A stretch of DNA of 64,000 nt from Proteus vulgaris (GTDB lineage Bacteria > Pseudomonadota > Gammaproteobacteria > Enterobacterales > Enterobacteriaceae): positions 3,385,501 to 3,449,500 of the forward strand of contig LR590468.1 of assembly GCA_901472505.1 (NCBI GenBank). The letters are read 5' to 3'. The notes beneath the pieces were generated by a model. That model did no database searches and was not told the origin of the DNA. It saw nothing but the letters and a program-made list of their open reading frames with translations. This document shows, piece by piece, positions 19,692 to 29,489 of the stretch. The stretch's first letter is position 1. Every line of letters starts with the position of its first letter. A program made the position numbers and the translations under genes.

Positions 19692-21074
19692 ATGGATTAT
19701 TTTCCAATATTCTGTCAGCTCAAAGATAAACCGTGTTTATTAGTGGGTGGCGGTGAGATTGCTGAGCGTAAAGCCAGGTTGCTTATGGCAGCGGGGGCGA
19801 TTATTTCTGTTGTCGCGCCTTCGTTTACTGAGCAGTTTATGCAATGGCACGCGGAGCAAAAACTAAACTGTATCACAGGGGGATTTGTTGCTGATTATTT
19901 GTTGGATAAATGGCTTGTTATTGCCGCAACAGATAGCGAGAAAGTGAATCAACAGGTTTTTCAAACGGCGACAGAAAAACAGATATTTTGTAATGTGGTT
20001 GATTCACCAGAGCAAGCCAGCTTTATTATGCCGTCTGTCATAGATCGTTCCCCTATTGTGGTGGCAATTTCATCGGGCGGAAAAGCACCTGTATTAGCCC
20101 GCATTTTGCGAGAAAAAATTGAGCAACTCCTCCCACATTATCTTGGCGCGCTAGCACAACTTGCCGGAAAATTACGCAATCAAATAAAACAGCGTTTTTC
20201 ATCGATGAGTGCAAGACGTTATTTTTGGGAGCAGTTTTTTGCGGATAAATCATTACAAGCTGAAATAGAAGCACAAAGAAACGACGGTATCCAGCAACGT
20301 ATTAGCGCACTATTATCTGAAAATCAGCAACCTCAAGGCAGTGTTGTTTTAGTCGGCGCTGGACCAGGTGATGCAGGCTTAATGACCATTAAAGGATTAC
20401 AGCAGTGTCAACAAGCTGATGTGGTGGTTTACGATAGATTAGTGTCTGATGAAGTAATGGCATTAGTTCGTCGAGATGCACAACGTATTTATGTGGGTAA
20501 GCAAGCCGGTTTCCATTGTGTTCCTCAAGATGAAATAAATCAAACTTTGATAAAAGAAGCGACGGCGGGCAAACGAGTTGTGAGATTAAAAGGCGGAGAT
20601 CCTTTTATTTTTGGTCGAGGGAGTGAAGAATTAGAAGCCTTGATTGAACATCATATCCCATTTTCAGTGATCCCAGGTATTACGGCAGCATCAGGTTGTA
20701 CGACTTATGCAGGTATTCCTCTAACCCATCGAGATTATGCTCAAAGTGTTCGCTTTATTACGGGGCATGGAAAAGGCTTAAATGAAGCAGAGTGGCAATG
20801 TATTGCGCAAGAGAATCAGACATTGGTGTTTTATATGGGATTAAGCAAAGCCTATTATATTCAGCAAATGTTACTTAGCCAAAACGTGTGCACGACGATG
20901 CCTGTCGCTATTATTGAAAAAGGGACATTGACAACACAAAAAGTGATAATTGGTCAATTATGTCAATTGGCAGAGATGGCGGAAACAATGGAAAGCCCGG
21001 CACTCATTATCGTGGGGGAAGTTGTTAAATTGCATGAGAAGCTACAATGGTTTCAATCGAAATTGGCTAACTAG
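19692..21074 (+). CDS. cysG: CysG, sirohaem synthase
   Basis: A 460-residue multifunctional enzyme that makes sirohaem from uroporphyrinogen III, for NirB and sulfite reductase. Residues 1 to about 200 form the dehydrogenase/ferrochelatase domain ([15 protein letters not shown]). From about 215 comes the SAM-dependent uroporphyrinogen methyltransferase domain ([48 protein letters not shown]). The ATG at 19692 with GGGGAG five bases upstream was chosen over the GTG at 19686, because [10 protein letters not shown] matches the family start. It follows nirD by 22 bases; the nitrite channel gene nirC, which stands between them in E. coli, is missing. Confidence 0.94.
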   Translation: MDYFPIFCQLKDKPCLLVGGGEIAERKARLLMAAGAIISVVAPSFTEQFMQWHAEQKLNCITGGFVADYLLDKWLVIAATDSEKVNQQVFQTATEKQIFCNVVDSPEQASFIMPSVIDRSPIVVAISSGGKAPVLARILREKIEQLLPHYLGALAQLAGKLRNQIKQRFSSMSARRYFWEQFFADKSLQAEIEAQRNDGIQQRISALLSENQQPQGSVVLVGAGPGDAGLMTIKGLQQCQQADVVVYDRLVSDEVMALVRRDAQRIYVGKQAGFHCVPQDEINQTLIKEATAGKRVVRLKGGDPFIFGRGSEELEALIEHHIPFSVIPGITAASGCTTYAGIPLTHRDYAQSVRFITGHGKGLNEAEWQCIAQENQTLVFYMGLSKAYYIQQMLLSQNVCTTMPVAIIEKGTLTTQKVIIGQLCQLAEMAETMESPALIIVGEVVKLHEKLQWFQSKLAN

Positions 21075-21106
21075 CTGAAAAAAATTGAAGTTATCATTTA
21101 AAAATT

Positions 21107-21153
21107 AAAAACCTCTTTAATATTTGATATGTATATTAAAGAGGTTTTTTTTA
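21107..21153 (+). terminator. nirBD-cysG terminator
   Basis: AAAACCTCTTTAATAT pairs with ATATTAAAGAGGTTTT, followed by a long T-run. A strong intrinsic terminator just after cysG. Confidence 0.9.
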
Positions 21154-21728
21154 TCTAATGCATAGAAATATAAATGAAAATATTTTTTAATTTCATTTCA
21201 ATTAAACAATTAGATTAAAATTTAAAAATAAATAATAAAAGTGAATATTTAATAATCTATGGTAATTTTTAGGTTGGAATTATTATTCAATTTAAAGCTC
21301 AATTTACCGCTATTTTTAATTAATTTCGAACTGAAACTCTTTACTTATAAAGCATCATAAAGTTCTGCGAGTTGGATAAAATCCTTCCTGATTATATTAA
21401 TTCTGTGAGCTACGTAGGTTTTCTATCTATAAAACTTGCGTGATGTTAATTAAATGTTTATTTGTTGTTTTACCTCTTGTGATATTTATTTTTTATTTTT
21501 CTAAGATAGAACCTTTGAGGGCTAAATAAAGTTAAGTGATAAGAATACCGCATTAATTGACAAAATTTACGATAAGTGTAAAAAAGAAGCGTGTTGTTAT
21601 CACTTTTTATCTTGTCTATATCTTAAAACACATAAGGGTAGTCATTATTACAATCAAAATTTAACAACGACGCAAATCGTTAATTGAGCGGCCCCGCTAT
21701 AAATTACTGTTTATTAGGAGAGGTATCC
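21154..21728. other. AT-rich leader region upstream of the first oppA
   Basis: About 575 bases without a gene. It is very AT-rich and should hold the promoter and a long leader of the opp operon. In E. coli, oppA mRNA is a target of the small RNA GcvB, but I cannot define a pairing site here. Confidence 0.45.
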
Positions 21729-23366
21729 ATGAAAAATAAAGCTGTGTTAGCGACGATGTTTCCGATTAGTATTATATCACTTGCCTTAACCTCTTTTTTT
21801 TCTCATGCAGTGACTCTTCCTGAAGGCACTATTCTGGCAAAACAACAACATATTGTTATTAATAATGGTACAGAGGTTTCGTCGCTTGATCCGCACAAAG
21901 TAGAAGGCGCACCTGAAGGTAATATTATTTTAAATTTATTAGAAGGGCTGACTTATGTTGGGCCTAATGGTGAGAGCATACCTGGTGTTGCACAGCGTTG
22001 GGAAACGAATGACAACAAGGCGTGGACATTTTATTTGCGAGAAGATGCCAAGTGGAGTGATGGCACACCAGTGACAGCCGAGGACTTTGTTTACAGTTGG
22101 CGTCGCTTGGTTGATCCTAACACGGGGTCACCTTATGCCAGTTACCTTGAATATGCTTATGTTGAAAATGTTGCAGATATTCTTAGTGGTAAAAAATCCC
22201 CTGATACATTAGGTGTGAAAGCAATAAATCCTCATACCTTACAAGTGAATTTAACACAGCCAATCCCTTATTTGATTGATATGTTGAGTCACACGTCATT
22301 AAAACCTGTTAAAAAAGAAATTGTTGAAAAATATGGTGTGAATTGGACTCGACCAGAGAACTTTGTCGGTAATGGTGCTTATGTCATTGATAATTGGGTT
22401 GTGAATGAAAAGGTCACTTTAAAACGAAATCCGCTTTATTGGGATAATAAAAATACCATTATTGACCAAGCGATCTTTTTACCAATAAATTCAGAAACTA
22501 GTGATATTAATCGTTATCGTAGTGGTGAAATTGATATTACCAACAGCGCGATCCCGCCTGTTCTTTATAAAAAAATGAAACAAGAACAGCCTGAGAATTT
22601 ACACGTTACACCTTATCTCTGTACTTTCTATTATGAACTCAATAATAAAAAAGCCCCTTTTGATGATGCACGAGTTAGGGAAGCCGTGAAATTAACGCTT
22701 GATAGACAAGTGATTGCCGAGAAAATAATGGGACAAGGGCAAATACCTGCTTACTCTTTTACACCATCGTTTATCGGGAATGGCAATTTTAAGCCACCTA
22801 AATGGGCATATTGGACACAACAACAACGTAATGAAAGGGCGCGCGAGTTATTAAAAGAGGCTGGGTTTGACAGCAAAAATCCGCTGACTTTCACACTGCT
22901 TTACAACACATCTGATCAAAATAAACAACAAGCGATTGCAGCTGCATCCATGTGGAAGAAAAGTATTGGCGCCAATGTTACGTTACAAAATCAAGAATGG
23001 AAAACAGCGCTTGAAAATCGTAATCAGGGTAATTACCAGGTCGCGAGAGCGACATGGTGTGCGGATTATAATGAATCAACCTCATTTTTAAACTCATTTC
23101 TTTCAAAAAGTAGCCTAAATACTGTTTTTTATGAAAACAAAGCGTATGACGACACATTAAATAATGCGTTGAATGCTGTTGATAAAAGTGCTCGCCATCA
23201 ACTCTATCAACACGCTGAAGCCTTGCTAGATAAGGATTCTGCGATAGTGCCTGTTTATTATCGGGTCAGTGTTAGGTTAGTTAGTCCAAAAGTAGGTGGT
23301 TTTACAGGTAAAGACCCCTTTGATTATACGGACTTAAAGCGCTATTTTATAAAGGCAGATAACTAA
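21729..23366 (+). CDS. OppA-like periplasmic oligopeptide-binding protein (first copy)
   Basis: 545 residues from the ATG at 21729 (AGGAGAGG upstream; a TTG 15 codons earlier is not needed). Signal peptide MKNKAVLATMFPISIISLA... ends at FSHA. SBP family 5 features: GTEVSSLDPHKVEGAPEGNI, WETNDNKAWTFYLREDAKWS, EDFVYSWRRLVDPNTGSPYA and WCADYNESTSFL (each visible). It is plainly a paralogue of the next gene, with most blocks conserved but clear divergence in the ligand-facing parts. It probably widens the peptide range of the shared OppBCDF importer. MppA, which binds murein tripeptide, is another possible role. Confidence 0.88.
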   Translation: MKNKAVLATMFPISIISLALTSFFSHAVTLPEGTILAKQQHIVINNGTEVSSLDPHKVEGAPEGNIILNLLEGLTYVGPNGESIPGVAQRWETNDNKAWTFYLREDAKWSDGTPVTAEDFVYSWRRLVDPNTGSPYASYLEYAYVENVADILSGKKSPDTLGVKAINPHTLQVNLTQPIPYLIDMLSHTSLKPVKKEIVEKYGVNWTRPENFVGNGAYVIDNWVVNEKVTLKRNPLYWDNKNTIIDQAIFLPINSETSDINRYRSGEIDITNSAIPPVLYKKMKQEQPENLHVTPYLCTFYYELNNKKAPFDDARVREAVKLTLDRQVIAEKIMGQGQIPAYSFTPSFIGNGNFKPPKWAYWTQQQRNERARELLKEAGFDSKNPLTFTLLYNTSDQNKQQAIAAASMWKKSIGANVTLQNQEWKTALENRNQGNYQVARATWCADYNESTSFLNSFLSKSSLNTVFYENKAYDDTLNNALNAVDKSARHQLYQHAEALLDKDSAIVPVYYRVSVRLVSPKVGGFTGKDPFDYTDLKRYFIKADN

Positions 23367-23636
23367 AACTGGTAAGTTATGGGTATTCTATAGCAATATC
23401 TGATTTTAATTATCGAAAAGCAATTTTAATAAAGTACGACCCAAAAGTACTACACAAAAATATTACGGCATAAAAAATTATAATGTTATCAAACAAATAT
23501 GTATTGATAGCAAATAAGCAATATTGATTTATTTTTTGTAAAAACAATAAATTGTGCGAAACGTTCCAAAAGCACAATGTAGCATCACAGAACGGTTGTT
23601 ATACAACCCGCTCACTAACTGGGAGTAATTTATAAG

Positions 23637-25274
23637 ATGAGAAGTTTAACTAAAAAGAGTGCGTTGGCGATTGCAATTGGTGCAATTTTTGGATTATCAA
23701 CGCTAGCAGCACAAGCTGCTGTTGTGCCTGATGGGGTGAAATTAGCTGAAAAACAAGTGCTGGTACGTAATAACGGCTCTGAACCACAGTCACTTGATCC
23801 ACATAAAATTGAAGGTGTACCAGAATCTGCATTAGCGCGTGATCTTTTCGAAGGGGTAACTATTGTTGGCCCTGATGGCGAAATTTTACCAGGCTCTGCG
23901 ACTAGCTGGGAAAATAAAGATTTTACTGTTTGGACATTTAAAATTCGTGAAGGCGCTAAATGGTCAAATGGTGAGCCCGTTACAGCACAAGACTTTGTGT
24001 ATAGTTGGCAACGTTTAGCGGATCCTAATACAGCTTCTCCTTATGAAAGTTATCTGCAATATGCGCATATTGTCAATATTGACGATATTATTGCAGGTAA
24101 GAAAAAGGCCACAGAATTAGGTGTTAAGGCATTAGATAACAATACATTAGAAGTGACATTATCAGAAGCGGTGCCTTATTTACCAAAATTATTAGCTCAC
24201 TCCTCCATGTCACCCGTTAACCAAAGAGTGATTGAAAAATTTGGTGAAAAATGGACACAACCTGCTAATTTCGTCGGCAACGGCGCTTATAATTTAAAAG
24301 ACTGGACAGTCAACGAACGTATTGTTTTAGAACGTAGCCCAACATACTGGGATAACAAAAATACCGTTATTGATAAAGTTACGTTCTTACCTATCTCATC
24401 AGAAGTGACTGATGTAAACCGCTACCGTGCGGGCGAAATCGATATGACATATAGCAATTTGCCGATTGAATTTTTCCAAAAACTGAAAAAAGAGATCCCC
24501 GATGAATTGCGTATAAGTCCGTATTTATGCACGTATTATTATGAAATTAATAATGAGAAAGCACCGTTTGACGATCCGCGTGTTCGAGAAGCACTTAAGC
24601 TCTCAATGGACAGAGATATCATCACTTATAAAGTGAAAAACCAAGGTGATATCCCTGCTTACGGTTTTACCCCACCATTTACTGATGGCATAAAAGAGAA
24701 TAAACCTGAGTGGTTTGCGACTTGGACCCAAGAGCAACGCAATGAGAAAGCTCGTCAATTGTTAGAAGAGGCGGGCTATAACAAAGCCAATCCGCTGAAA
24801 TTTAAGCTTTTGTATAACACGTCTGATCTTCACAAAAAAGTGGCGATTGCCGCATCTTCAATTTGGAAGAAAAACTTAGGTGCAGAAGTGTCTCTTGAAA
24901 ACCAAGAGTGGAAAACTTTCTTAGATACGCGTCACCAAGGCACTTATGATGTTGCTCGTGCCGGTTGGTGCGCAGATTATAACGAACCTTCTTCATTCCT
25001 GAACATGATGCTGTCTTACAGCAGTAACAATACTGTTCACTATAAAAACACAGAATTTGACGCATTGATCAAAGAGTCTTTACGTGTGAAATCTGATGAT
25101 GAACGTGCTGCTATTTATCAAAAAGCAGAAGGCGTATTAGATAAAGATTCCGCTATCGTTCCACTTTACTACTATGTAAACACCCGCTTAGTGAAACCTT
25201 ATGTGGGGGGATATTCAGGTAAAGATCCATTAGATAATTTACATACTAAAGACTTGTACATTATTGCTAAGTAA
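23637..25274 (+). CDS. oppA: OppA, periplasmic oligopeptide-binding protein (second copy)
   Basis: 545 residues, E. coli OppA length 543. Signal peptide MRSLTKKSALAIAIGAIFG..., cleaved after AQA. It contains GSEPQSLDPHKIEGVPESAL, WSNGEPVTAQDFVYSWQRLA, PYLCTYYYEINNEKAPFDD and AGWCADYNEPSSF. It captures peptides of about 2-5 residues and delivers them to OppBCDF. GGGAG lies 11 bases upstream of the ATG. This copy uses more C-ended codons and stands next to oppB, so it is likely the highly expressed, canonical OppA. A hairpin separates it from oppB. Confidence 0.93.
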   Translation: MRSLTKKSALAIAIGAIFGLSTLAAQAAVVPDGVKLAEKQVLVRNNGSEPQSLDPHKIEGVPESALARDLFEGVTIVGPDGEILPGSATSWENKDFTVWTFKIREGAKWSNGEPVTAQDFVYSWQRLADPNTASPYESYLQYAHIVNIDDIIAGKKKATELGVKALDNNTLEVTLSEAVPYLPKLLAHSSMSPVNQRVIEKFGEKWTQPANFVGNGAYNLKDWTVNERIVLERSPTYWDNKNTVIDKVTFLPISSEVTDVNRYRAGEIDMTYSNLPIEFFQKLKKEIPDELRISPYLCTYYYEINNEKAPFDDPRVREALKLSMDRDIITYKVKNQGDIPAYGFTPPFTDGIKENKPEWFATWTQEQRNEKARQLLEEAGYNKANPLKFKLLYNTSDLHKKVAIAASSIWKKNLGAEVSLENQEWKTFLDTRHQGTYDVARAGWCADYNEPSSFLNMMLSYSSNNTVHYKNTEFDALIKESLRVKSDDERAAIYQKAEGVLDKDSAIVPLYYYVNTRLVKPYVGGYSGKDPLDNLHTKDLYIIAK

Positions 25275-25282
25275 TCGGGCGA

Positions 25283-25313
25283 GGCCTTGTCTTTTTAAGG
25301 CAAGGTCTTTTTA
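25283..25313 (+). terminator. attenuator between oppA and oppB
   Basis: GGCCTTG (25283-25289) pairs with CAAGGTC (25301-25307, one wobble), followed by TTTTT. It lies within the operon and would keep oppA expressed above oppBCDF. Confidence 0.65.
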
Positions 25314-25352
25314 TCGTCACGCCTGAATAGGTTTGTGTTATAGGAACGGGCA

Positions 25353-26273
25353 ATGCTCAAATTTATTTTTCGTCGCTTTTTAGAAGCGATACCGACTCTA
25401 TTTATTCTAATAACGATTTCGTTTTTTATGATGCGCTTAGCGCCGGGTAGCCCGTTTACGGGTGAAAGAAAACTCCCGCCTGAGGTAATGGCAAATATTG
25501 AAGCGAAATACCATTTAAACGATCCCATTTATAAGCAATATTTCGATTATTTAATTCAGTTATCGAAAGGGGATTTAGGGCCTTCTTTTAAATATAAAGA
25601 CTACAGTGTAAACACCTTAGTCGGTAAAGCATTCCCTGTATCAGCTAAATTAGGGTTGTCGGCATTTATTTTTGCCGTGATTTTAGGCGTGGGGGCAGGC
25701 GTGATAGCCGCACTGAATCAAAACACCAAATGGGATTATACCGTCATGACTTTTGCCATGACGGGGGTTGTCATACCGAGTTTTGTTGTTGCGCCACTGC
25801 TTGTGCTTATTTTTGCCATTACCTTAAGGTGGTTGCCTGCAGGGGGCTGGAATGGTGGTGCGGTGCAATACATGTTGTTACCAATGATTGCATTATCACT
25901 CTCTTACATTGCCAGTATCTCGCGTATTACCCGTAGTTCAATGATTGAAGTGTTACACTCAAACTTTATCAGAACGGCAAAAGCGAAAGGCTTGCCGATG
26001 AAAAGAATTGTACTGCGTCATGCTTTAAAACCTGCATTGCTACCTGTTATCTCTTATATGGGGCCGGCATTCGTCGGGATTATTACGGGTTCTATGGTGA
26101 TTGAAACTATCTTTGGATTACCGGGTATTGGACAACTTTTCGTTAATGGTGCTTTAAACCGTGATTATTCATTGGTATTAAGTCTAACAATTATCGTAGG
26201 GGCATTAACGATTTTCTTTAATGCGATTGTCGATATTTTATATGCCGTTATTGATCCGAAAATTCGTTATTAA
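25353..26273 (+). CDS. oppB: OppB, oligopeptide ABC transporter permease
   Basis: 306 residues, the usual length of OppB. Starts MLKFIFRRFLEAIPTLFILI, has about six membrane segments, and the EAA loop SNFIRTAKAKGLPMKRIVLR. Ends with YAVIDPKIRY. It forms the membrane channel with OppC. Same strand as oppA and 78 bases after it. Confidence 0.95.
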   Translation: MLKFIFRRFLEAIPTLFILITISFFMMRLAPGSPFTGERKLPPEVMANIEAKYHLNDPIYKQYFDYLIQLSKGDLGPSFKYKDYSVNTLVGKAFPVSAKLGLSAFIFAVILGVGAGVIAALNQNTKWDYTVMTFAMTGVVIPSFVVAPLLVLIFAITLRWLPAGGWNGGAVQYMLLPMIALSLSYIASISRITRSSMIEVLHSNFIRTAKAKGLPMKRIVLRHALKPALLPVISYMGPAFVGIITGSMVIETIFGLPGIGQLFVNGALNRDYSLVLSLTIIVGALTIFFNAIVDILYAVIDPKIRY

Positions 26274-26291
26274 TAGACACTGGAGCGCGTT

Positions 26292-27200
26292 ATGTTATCA
26301 CTGAAGGAAAACAGCGAAGCTCTGGGGAATTTCTCGGAGCAGCTAGATATTGAAGGTCGTAGTTTATGGCAAGATGCTCGCCGTCGTTTTATGCACAATA
26401 AAGCCGCGATCACGAGCCTTGTGTTACTTTTCTTTATTTTATTATTTGTTATTTTTGCCCCGATGCTATCGCCCTTTGTTTATGACGATACTGATTGGGA
26501 AATGATGTCAATGGCACCTGACTTTGCTTCTTCTCACTATTTTGGTACTGACTCATCTGGGCGTGATTTATTAGTACGTGTTGCGATTGGTGGTCGTATC
26601 TCATTAATGGTTGGTATTGCGGCTGCTTTTGTTGCGGTTATTGTCGGCACACTTTATGGCGCAATGGCAGGTTATATTGGTGGGCGTGTTGATTCAATCA
26701 TGATGCGTTTACTCGAAATCTTAAACTCATTCCCATTTATGTTCTTTGTTATCTTATTGGTGACATTTTTTGGTCAAAATATCTTACTGATTTTTGTTGC
26801 GATTGGTATGGTCTCTTGGCTAGACATGGCACGTATTGTAAGGGGACAAACTTTAAGTCTAAAACGTAAAGAGTTTATTGAAGCGGCATTAGTTTGTGGT
26901 GTGTCATCACGTAATATCGTGTTAAAACATATTGTACCTAACGTGTTGGGCGTGGTTGTGGTTTATGCCTCGTTATTAGTGCCTAGCATGATTTTATTTG
27001 AATCCTTCTTAAGCTTCTTAGGATTAGGTACACAAGAGCCGTTAAGTAGTTGGGGGGCACTATTAAGTGATGGTGCAAACTCAATGGAAGTTTCTCCTTG
27101 GCTGTTACTTTTCCCAGCTTCGTTCTTAGTTGTCACCCTGTTTTGCTTTAACTTTATCGGTGATGGCTTACGTGACGCATTAGATCCGAAAGATCGTTAA
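26292..27200 (+). CDS. oppC: OppC, oligopeptide ABC transporter permease
   Basis: 302 residues. A cytoplasmic N-terminal region (SLWQDARRRFMHNKAA) precedes the first membrane segment; then FGTDSSGRDLLVRVAIGGR and the EAA loop EFIEAALVCGVSSRNIVLKH. GGAGCGCGTT precedes the ATG, 18 bases after oppB. Partner of OppB. Confidence 0.95.
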   Translation: MLSLKENSEALGNFSEQLDIEGRSLWQDARRRFMHNKAAITSLVLLFFILLFVIFAPMLSPFVYDDTDWEMMSMAPDFASSHYFGTDSSGRDLLVRVAIGGRISLMVGIAAAFVAVIVGTLYGAMAGYIGGRVDSIMMRLLEILNSFPFMFFVILLVTFFGQNILLIFVAIGMVSWLDMARIVRGQTLSLKRKEFIEAALVCGVSSRNIVLKHIVPNVLGVVVVYASLLVPSMILFESFLSFLGLGTQEPLSSWGALLSDGANSMEVSPWLLLFPASFLVVTLFCFNFIGDGLRDALDPKDR

Positions 27201-27210
27201 GGAGAACAAA

Positions 27211-28197
27211 ATGACAAATACAACAAACAAGTCGTTATTAAGTGTTAAAGATCTCAGCGTCACTTTCGGTACCGCAGATGGTGACGTCACCGCAGTTAAT
27301 AAACTAAATTTTGAATTATCAGCAGGTGAAACCTTAGGTATTGTTGGTGAATCGGGTTCAGGTAAATCACAAACGGCTTTCGCCTTAATGGGATTATTAG
27401 CAAAAAATGGTCGCACAGCGGGTAGTGCTAACTTTAATGGGCGTGAGATCTTAAATCTTCGTCAAAGCGAATTAAATAAAATGCGCGCTGAAGAGATATC
27501 CATGATATTTCAAGATCCCATGACATCACTTAACCCGTATATGAAAGTTGGCGCACAGCTTATTGAAGTGTTGATGTTACATAAAGGCATGAGTAAAAAT
27601 GATGCTTATGCAGAATCAGTGCGTATGCTAGATGCAGTAAAAATGCCTGAAGCCCATAAACGAATGAGTATGTATCCTCATGAATTCTCAGGTGGGATGC
27701 GCCAACGTGTTATGATTGCTATGGCATTACTGTGTAAGCCAAAACTTTTAATTGCTGATGAACCGACAACTGCACTGGATGTGACAGTCCAAGCGCAGAT
27801 CATGACACTACTAAATGAGCTTAAAAATGATTTAAACACTGCAATTATTATGATCACCCATGACTTAGGGGTTGTTGCGGGAATTTGCGATAAAGTATTG
27901 GTGATGTATGCAGGACGCACCATGGAGTATGGAAATGCGCGTGATATTTTCTATCAACCTTCACATCCTTATTCTATCGGGTTGCTACAAGCTGTTCCGC
28001 GTTTAGATGGCGAAGATGAGCGCCTAGCGACCATTCCAGGTAATCCACCTAATTTATTACGCTTGCCAAAAGGTTGTCCGTTCCAACCACGCTGTCAGTA
28101 TGCAACAGAGCAATGTTTGACGAATGAGCCTGAATTAGCGCAATTTGCACAAGGGCGATTACGTGCCTGTTTTAAAGCGGTGGAGGAATTGGTATGA
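27211..28197 (+). CDS. oppD: OppD, oligopeptide ABC transporter ATPase
   Basis: 328 residues. Walker A GESGSGKSQ (about 48-56), Q-loop MIFQDPMTSLNP, signature FSGGMRQRVMIA, Walker B LLIADEPTTALD and H-loop MITHDLGVV. The C-terminal Cys-rich region CPFQPRCQYATEQC is the [4Fe-4S]-type segment usual in Opp/Dpp ATPases. AAGGAG precedes the start; the stop overlaps oppF by 4 bases. Confidence 0.95.
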   Translation: MTNTTNKSLLSVKDLSVTFGTADGDVTAVNKLNFELSAGETLGIVGESGSGKSQTAFALMGLLAKNGRTAGSANFNGREILNLRQSELNKMRAEEISMIFQDPMTSLNPYMKVGAQLIEVLMLHKGMSKNDAYAESVRMLDAVKMPEAHKRMSMYPHEFSGGMRQRVMIAMALLCKPKLLIADEPTTALDVTVQAQIMTLLNELKNDLNTAIIMITHDLGVVAGICDKVLVMYAGRTMEYGNARDIFYQPSHPYSIGLLQAVPRLDGEDERLATIPGNPPNLLRLPKGCPFQPRCQYATEQCLTNEPELAQFAQGRLRACFKAVEELV

Positions 28198-29201
28198 CGC
28201 AAGCCACATTACAAGATAGAAAAGTTATCCTTGAAGTGAATGATTTAAAAGTCTATTTCGATGTTCAAGATAATAAACAGTGGTTTTGGAAGGCGAAAAA
28301 AAGCTTAAAAGCCGTCGACGGTGTCACACTACGTTTATATGAAGGTGAAACTCTCGGTGTTGTTGGTGAATCAGGTTGCGGTAAATCGACTTTTGCACGA
28401 GCTATTATTGGTTTAGTCAAAGCTTCAGGTGGGACGGTCTCTTGGCTAGGTAATGATTTGCTAGGAATGGGCAATAAGCAATGGCGAGATATTCGCCAAG
28501 ATATCCAGATGATTTTCCAAGATCCACTGGCTTCCTTAAATCCAAGAATGACGATTGGGGATATTATTGCTGAACCTCTTAAAACTTATCACCCTAAAAT
28601 GAAACAGGCGCAGGTAGTTGAAAAAGTCAAAGCAATGATGATGCGAGTTGGATTATTGCCAAACTTAATCAACCGTTATCCTCATGAATTCTCAGGTGGG
28701 CAATGCCAGCGTATTGGTATTGCCCGTGCATTAATTCTAGAGCCTAAATTAGTGATTTGTGATGAGCCTGTTTCTGCATTAGACGTATCAATTCAAGCAC
28801 AGGTTGTTAACTTACTTAAAGATATTCAAAAAGAGATGGGATTATCTTTGATTTTTATTGCGCACGATCTTGCTGTAGTAAAACACATTTCAGATCGTGT
28901 CTTAGTGATGTATTTAGGGCATGCAGTGGAATTAGGCACCTATGATGAGGTTTATCATCATCCATTACATCCTTATACCAAAGCATTAATGTCAGCAGTA
29001 CCTATCCCTGATCCTGATAAAGAACGCAATAAGCATATTGATTTATTAGAAGGGGAGTTACCTTCTCCAATTAATCCGCCATCAGGTTGCATCTTTCGTA
29101 CACGTTGCCCAATGGCTGATGAAGAATGTGCCAAAACACGCCCTTTATTAGAAGGGAGTTTCCGCCATGCCGTCTCTTGCTTAAAAGTGGATCCGCTTTA
29201 A
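28194..29201 (+). CDS. oppF: OppF, oligopeptide ABC transporter ATPase
   Basis: 335 residues. Walker A GESGCGKST, Q-loop MIFQDPLASLNPRM, signature FSGGQCQRIGIARA, Walker B LVICDEPVSALD, and a C-terminal CIFRTRCPMADEEC segment. It starts within the oppD stop (GTATGA overlap). Last gene of the opp operon, followed by a terminator at 29235. Confidence 0.95.
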   Translation: MTQATLQDRKVILEVNDLKVYFDVQDNKQWFWKAKKSLKAVDGVTLRLYEGETLGVVGESGCGKSTFARAIIGLVKASGGTVSWLGNDLLGMGNKQWRDIRQDIQMIFQDPLASLNPRMTIGDIIAEPLKTYHPKMKQAQVVEKVKAMMMRVGLLPNLINRYPHEFSGGQCQRIGIARALILEPKLVICDEPVSALDVSIQAQVVNLLKDIQKEMGLSLIFIAHDLAVVKHISDRVLVMYLGHAVELGTYDEVYHHPLHPYTKALMSAVPIPDPDKERNKHIDLLEGELPSPINPPSGCIFRTRCPMADEECAKTRPLLEGSFRHAVSCLKVDPL

Positions 29202-29234
29202 GATTTCACTTATTTAAATTTGGCTACCACTACC

Positions 29235-29263
29235 AATGCCTGATATTTATCAGGCATTTTTCT
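29235..29263 (+). terminator. opp operon terminator
   Basis: AATGCCTGA and TCAGGCATT form a nine-base stem with a six-base loop, followed by TTTTCT. Confidence 0.85.
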
Positions 29264-29489
29264 ATTAATAAAAAATTAAAATTTAATATTAGGATCATTT
29301 TTTGTATATCGAAATAACTATGTGAATTATATCACTGAGTCATATTTTCAATGTAATAGCTTATTGTTGACTATTTCATTGATATTCTGTTTTTTTTAGG
29401 AAAATTATGAAAAAAGTGCATAAAAACGCCCTTGATAGTATTTTCAAGCGCGTTATTTTCATCAACTGCTAATTAATCATTAAATCAGA

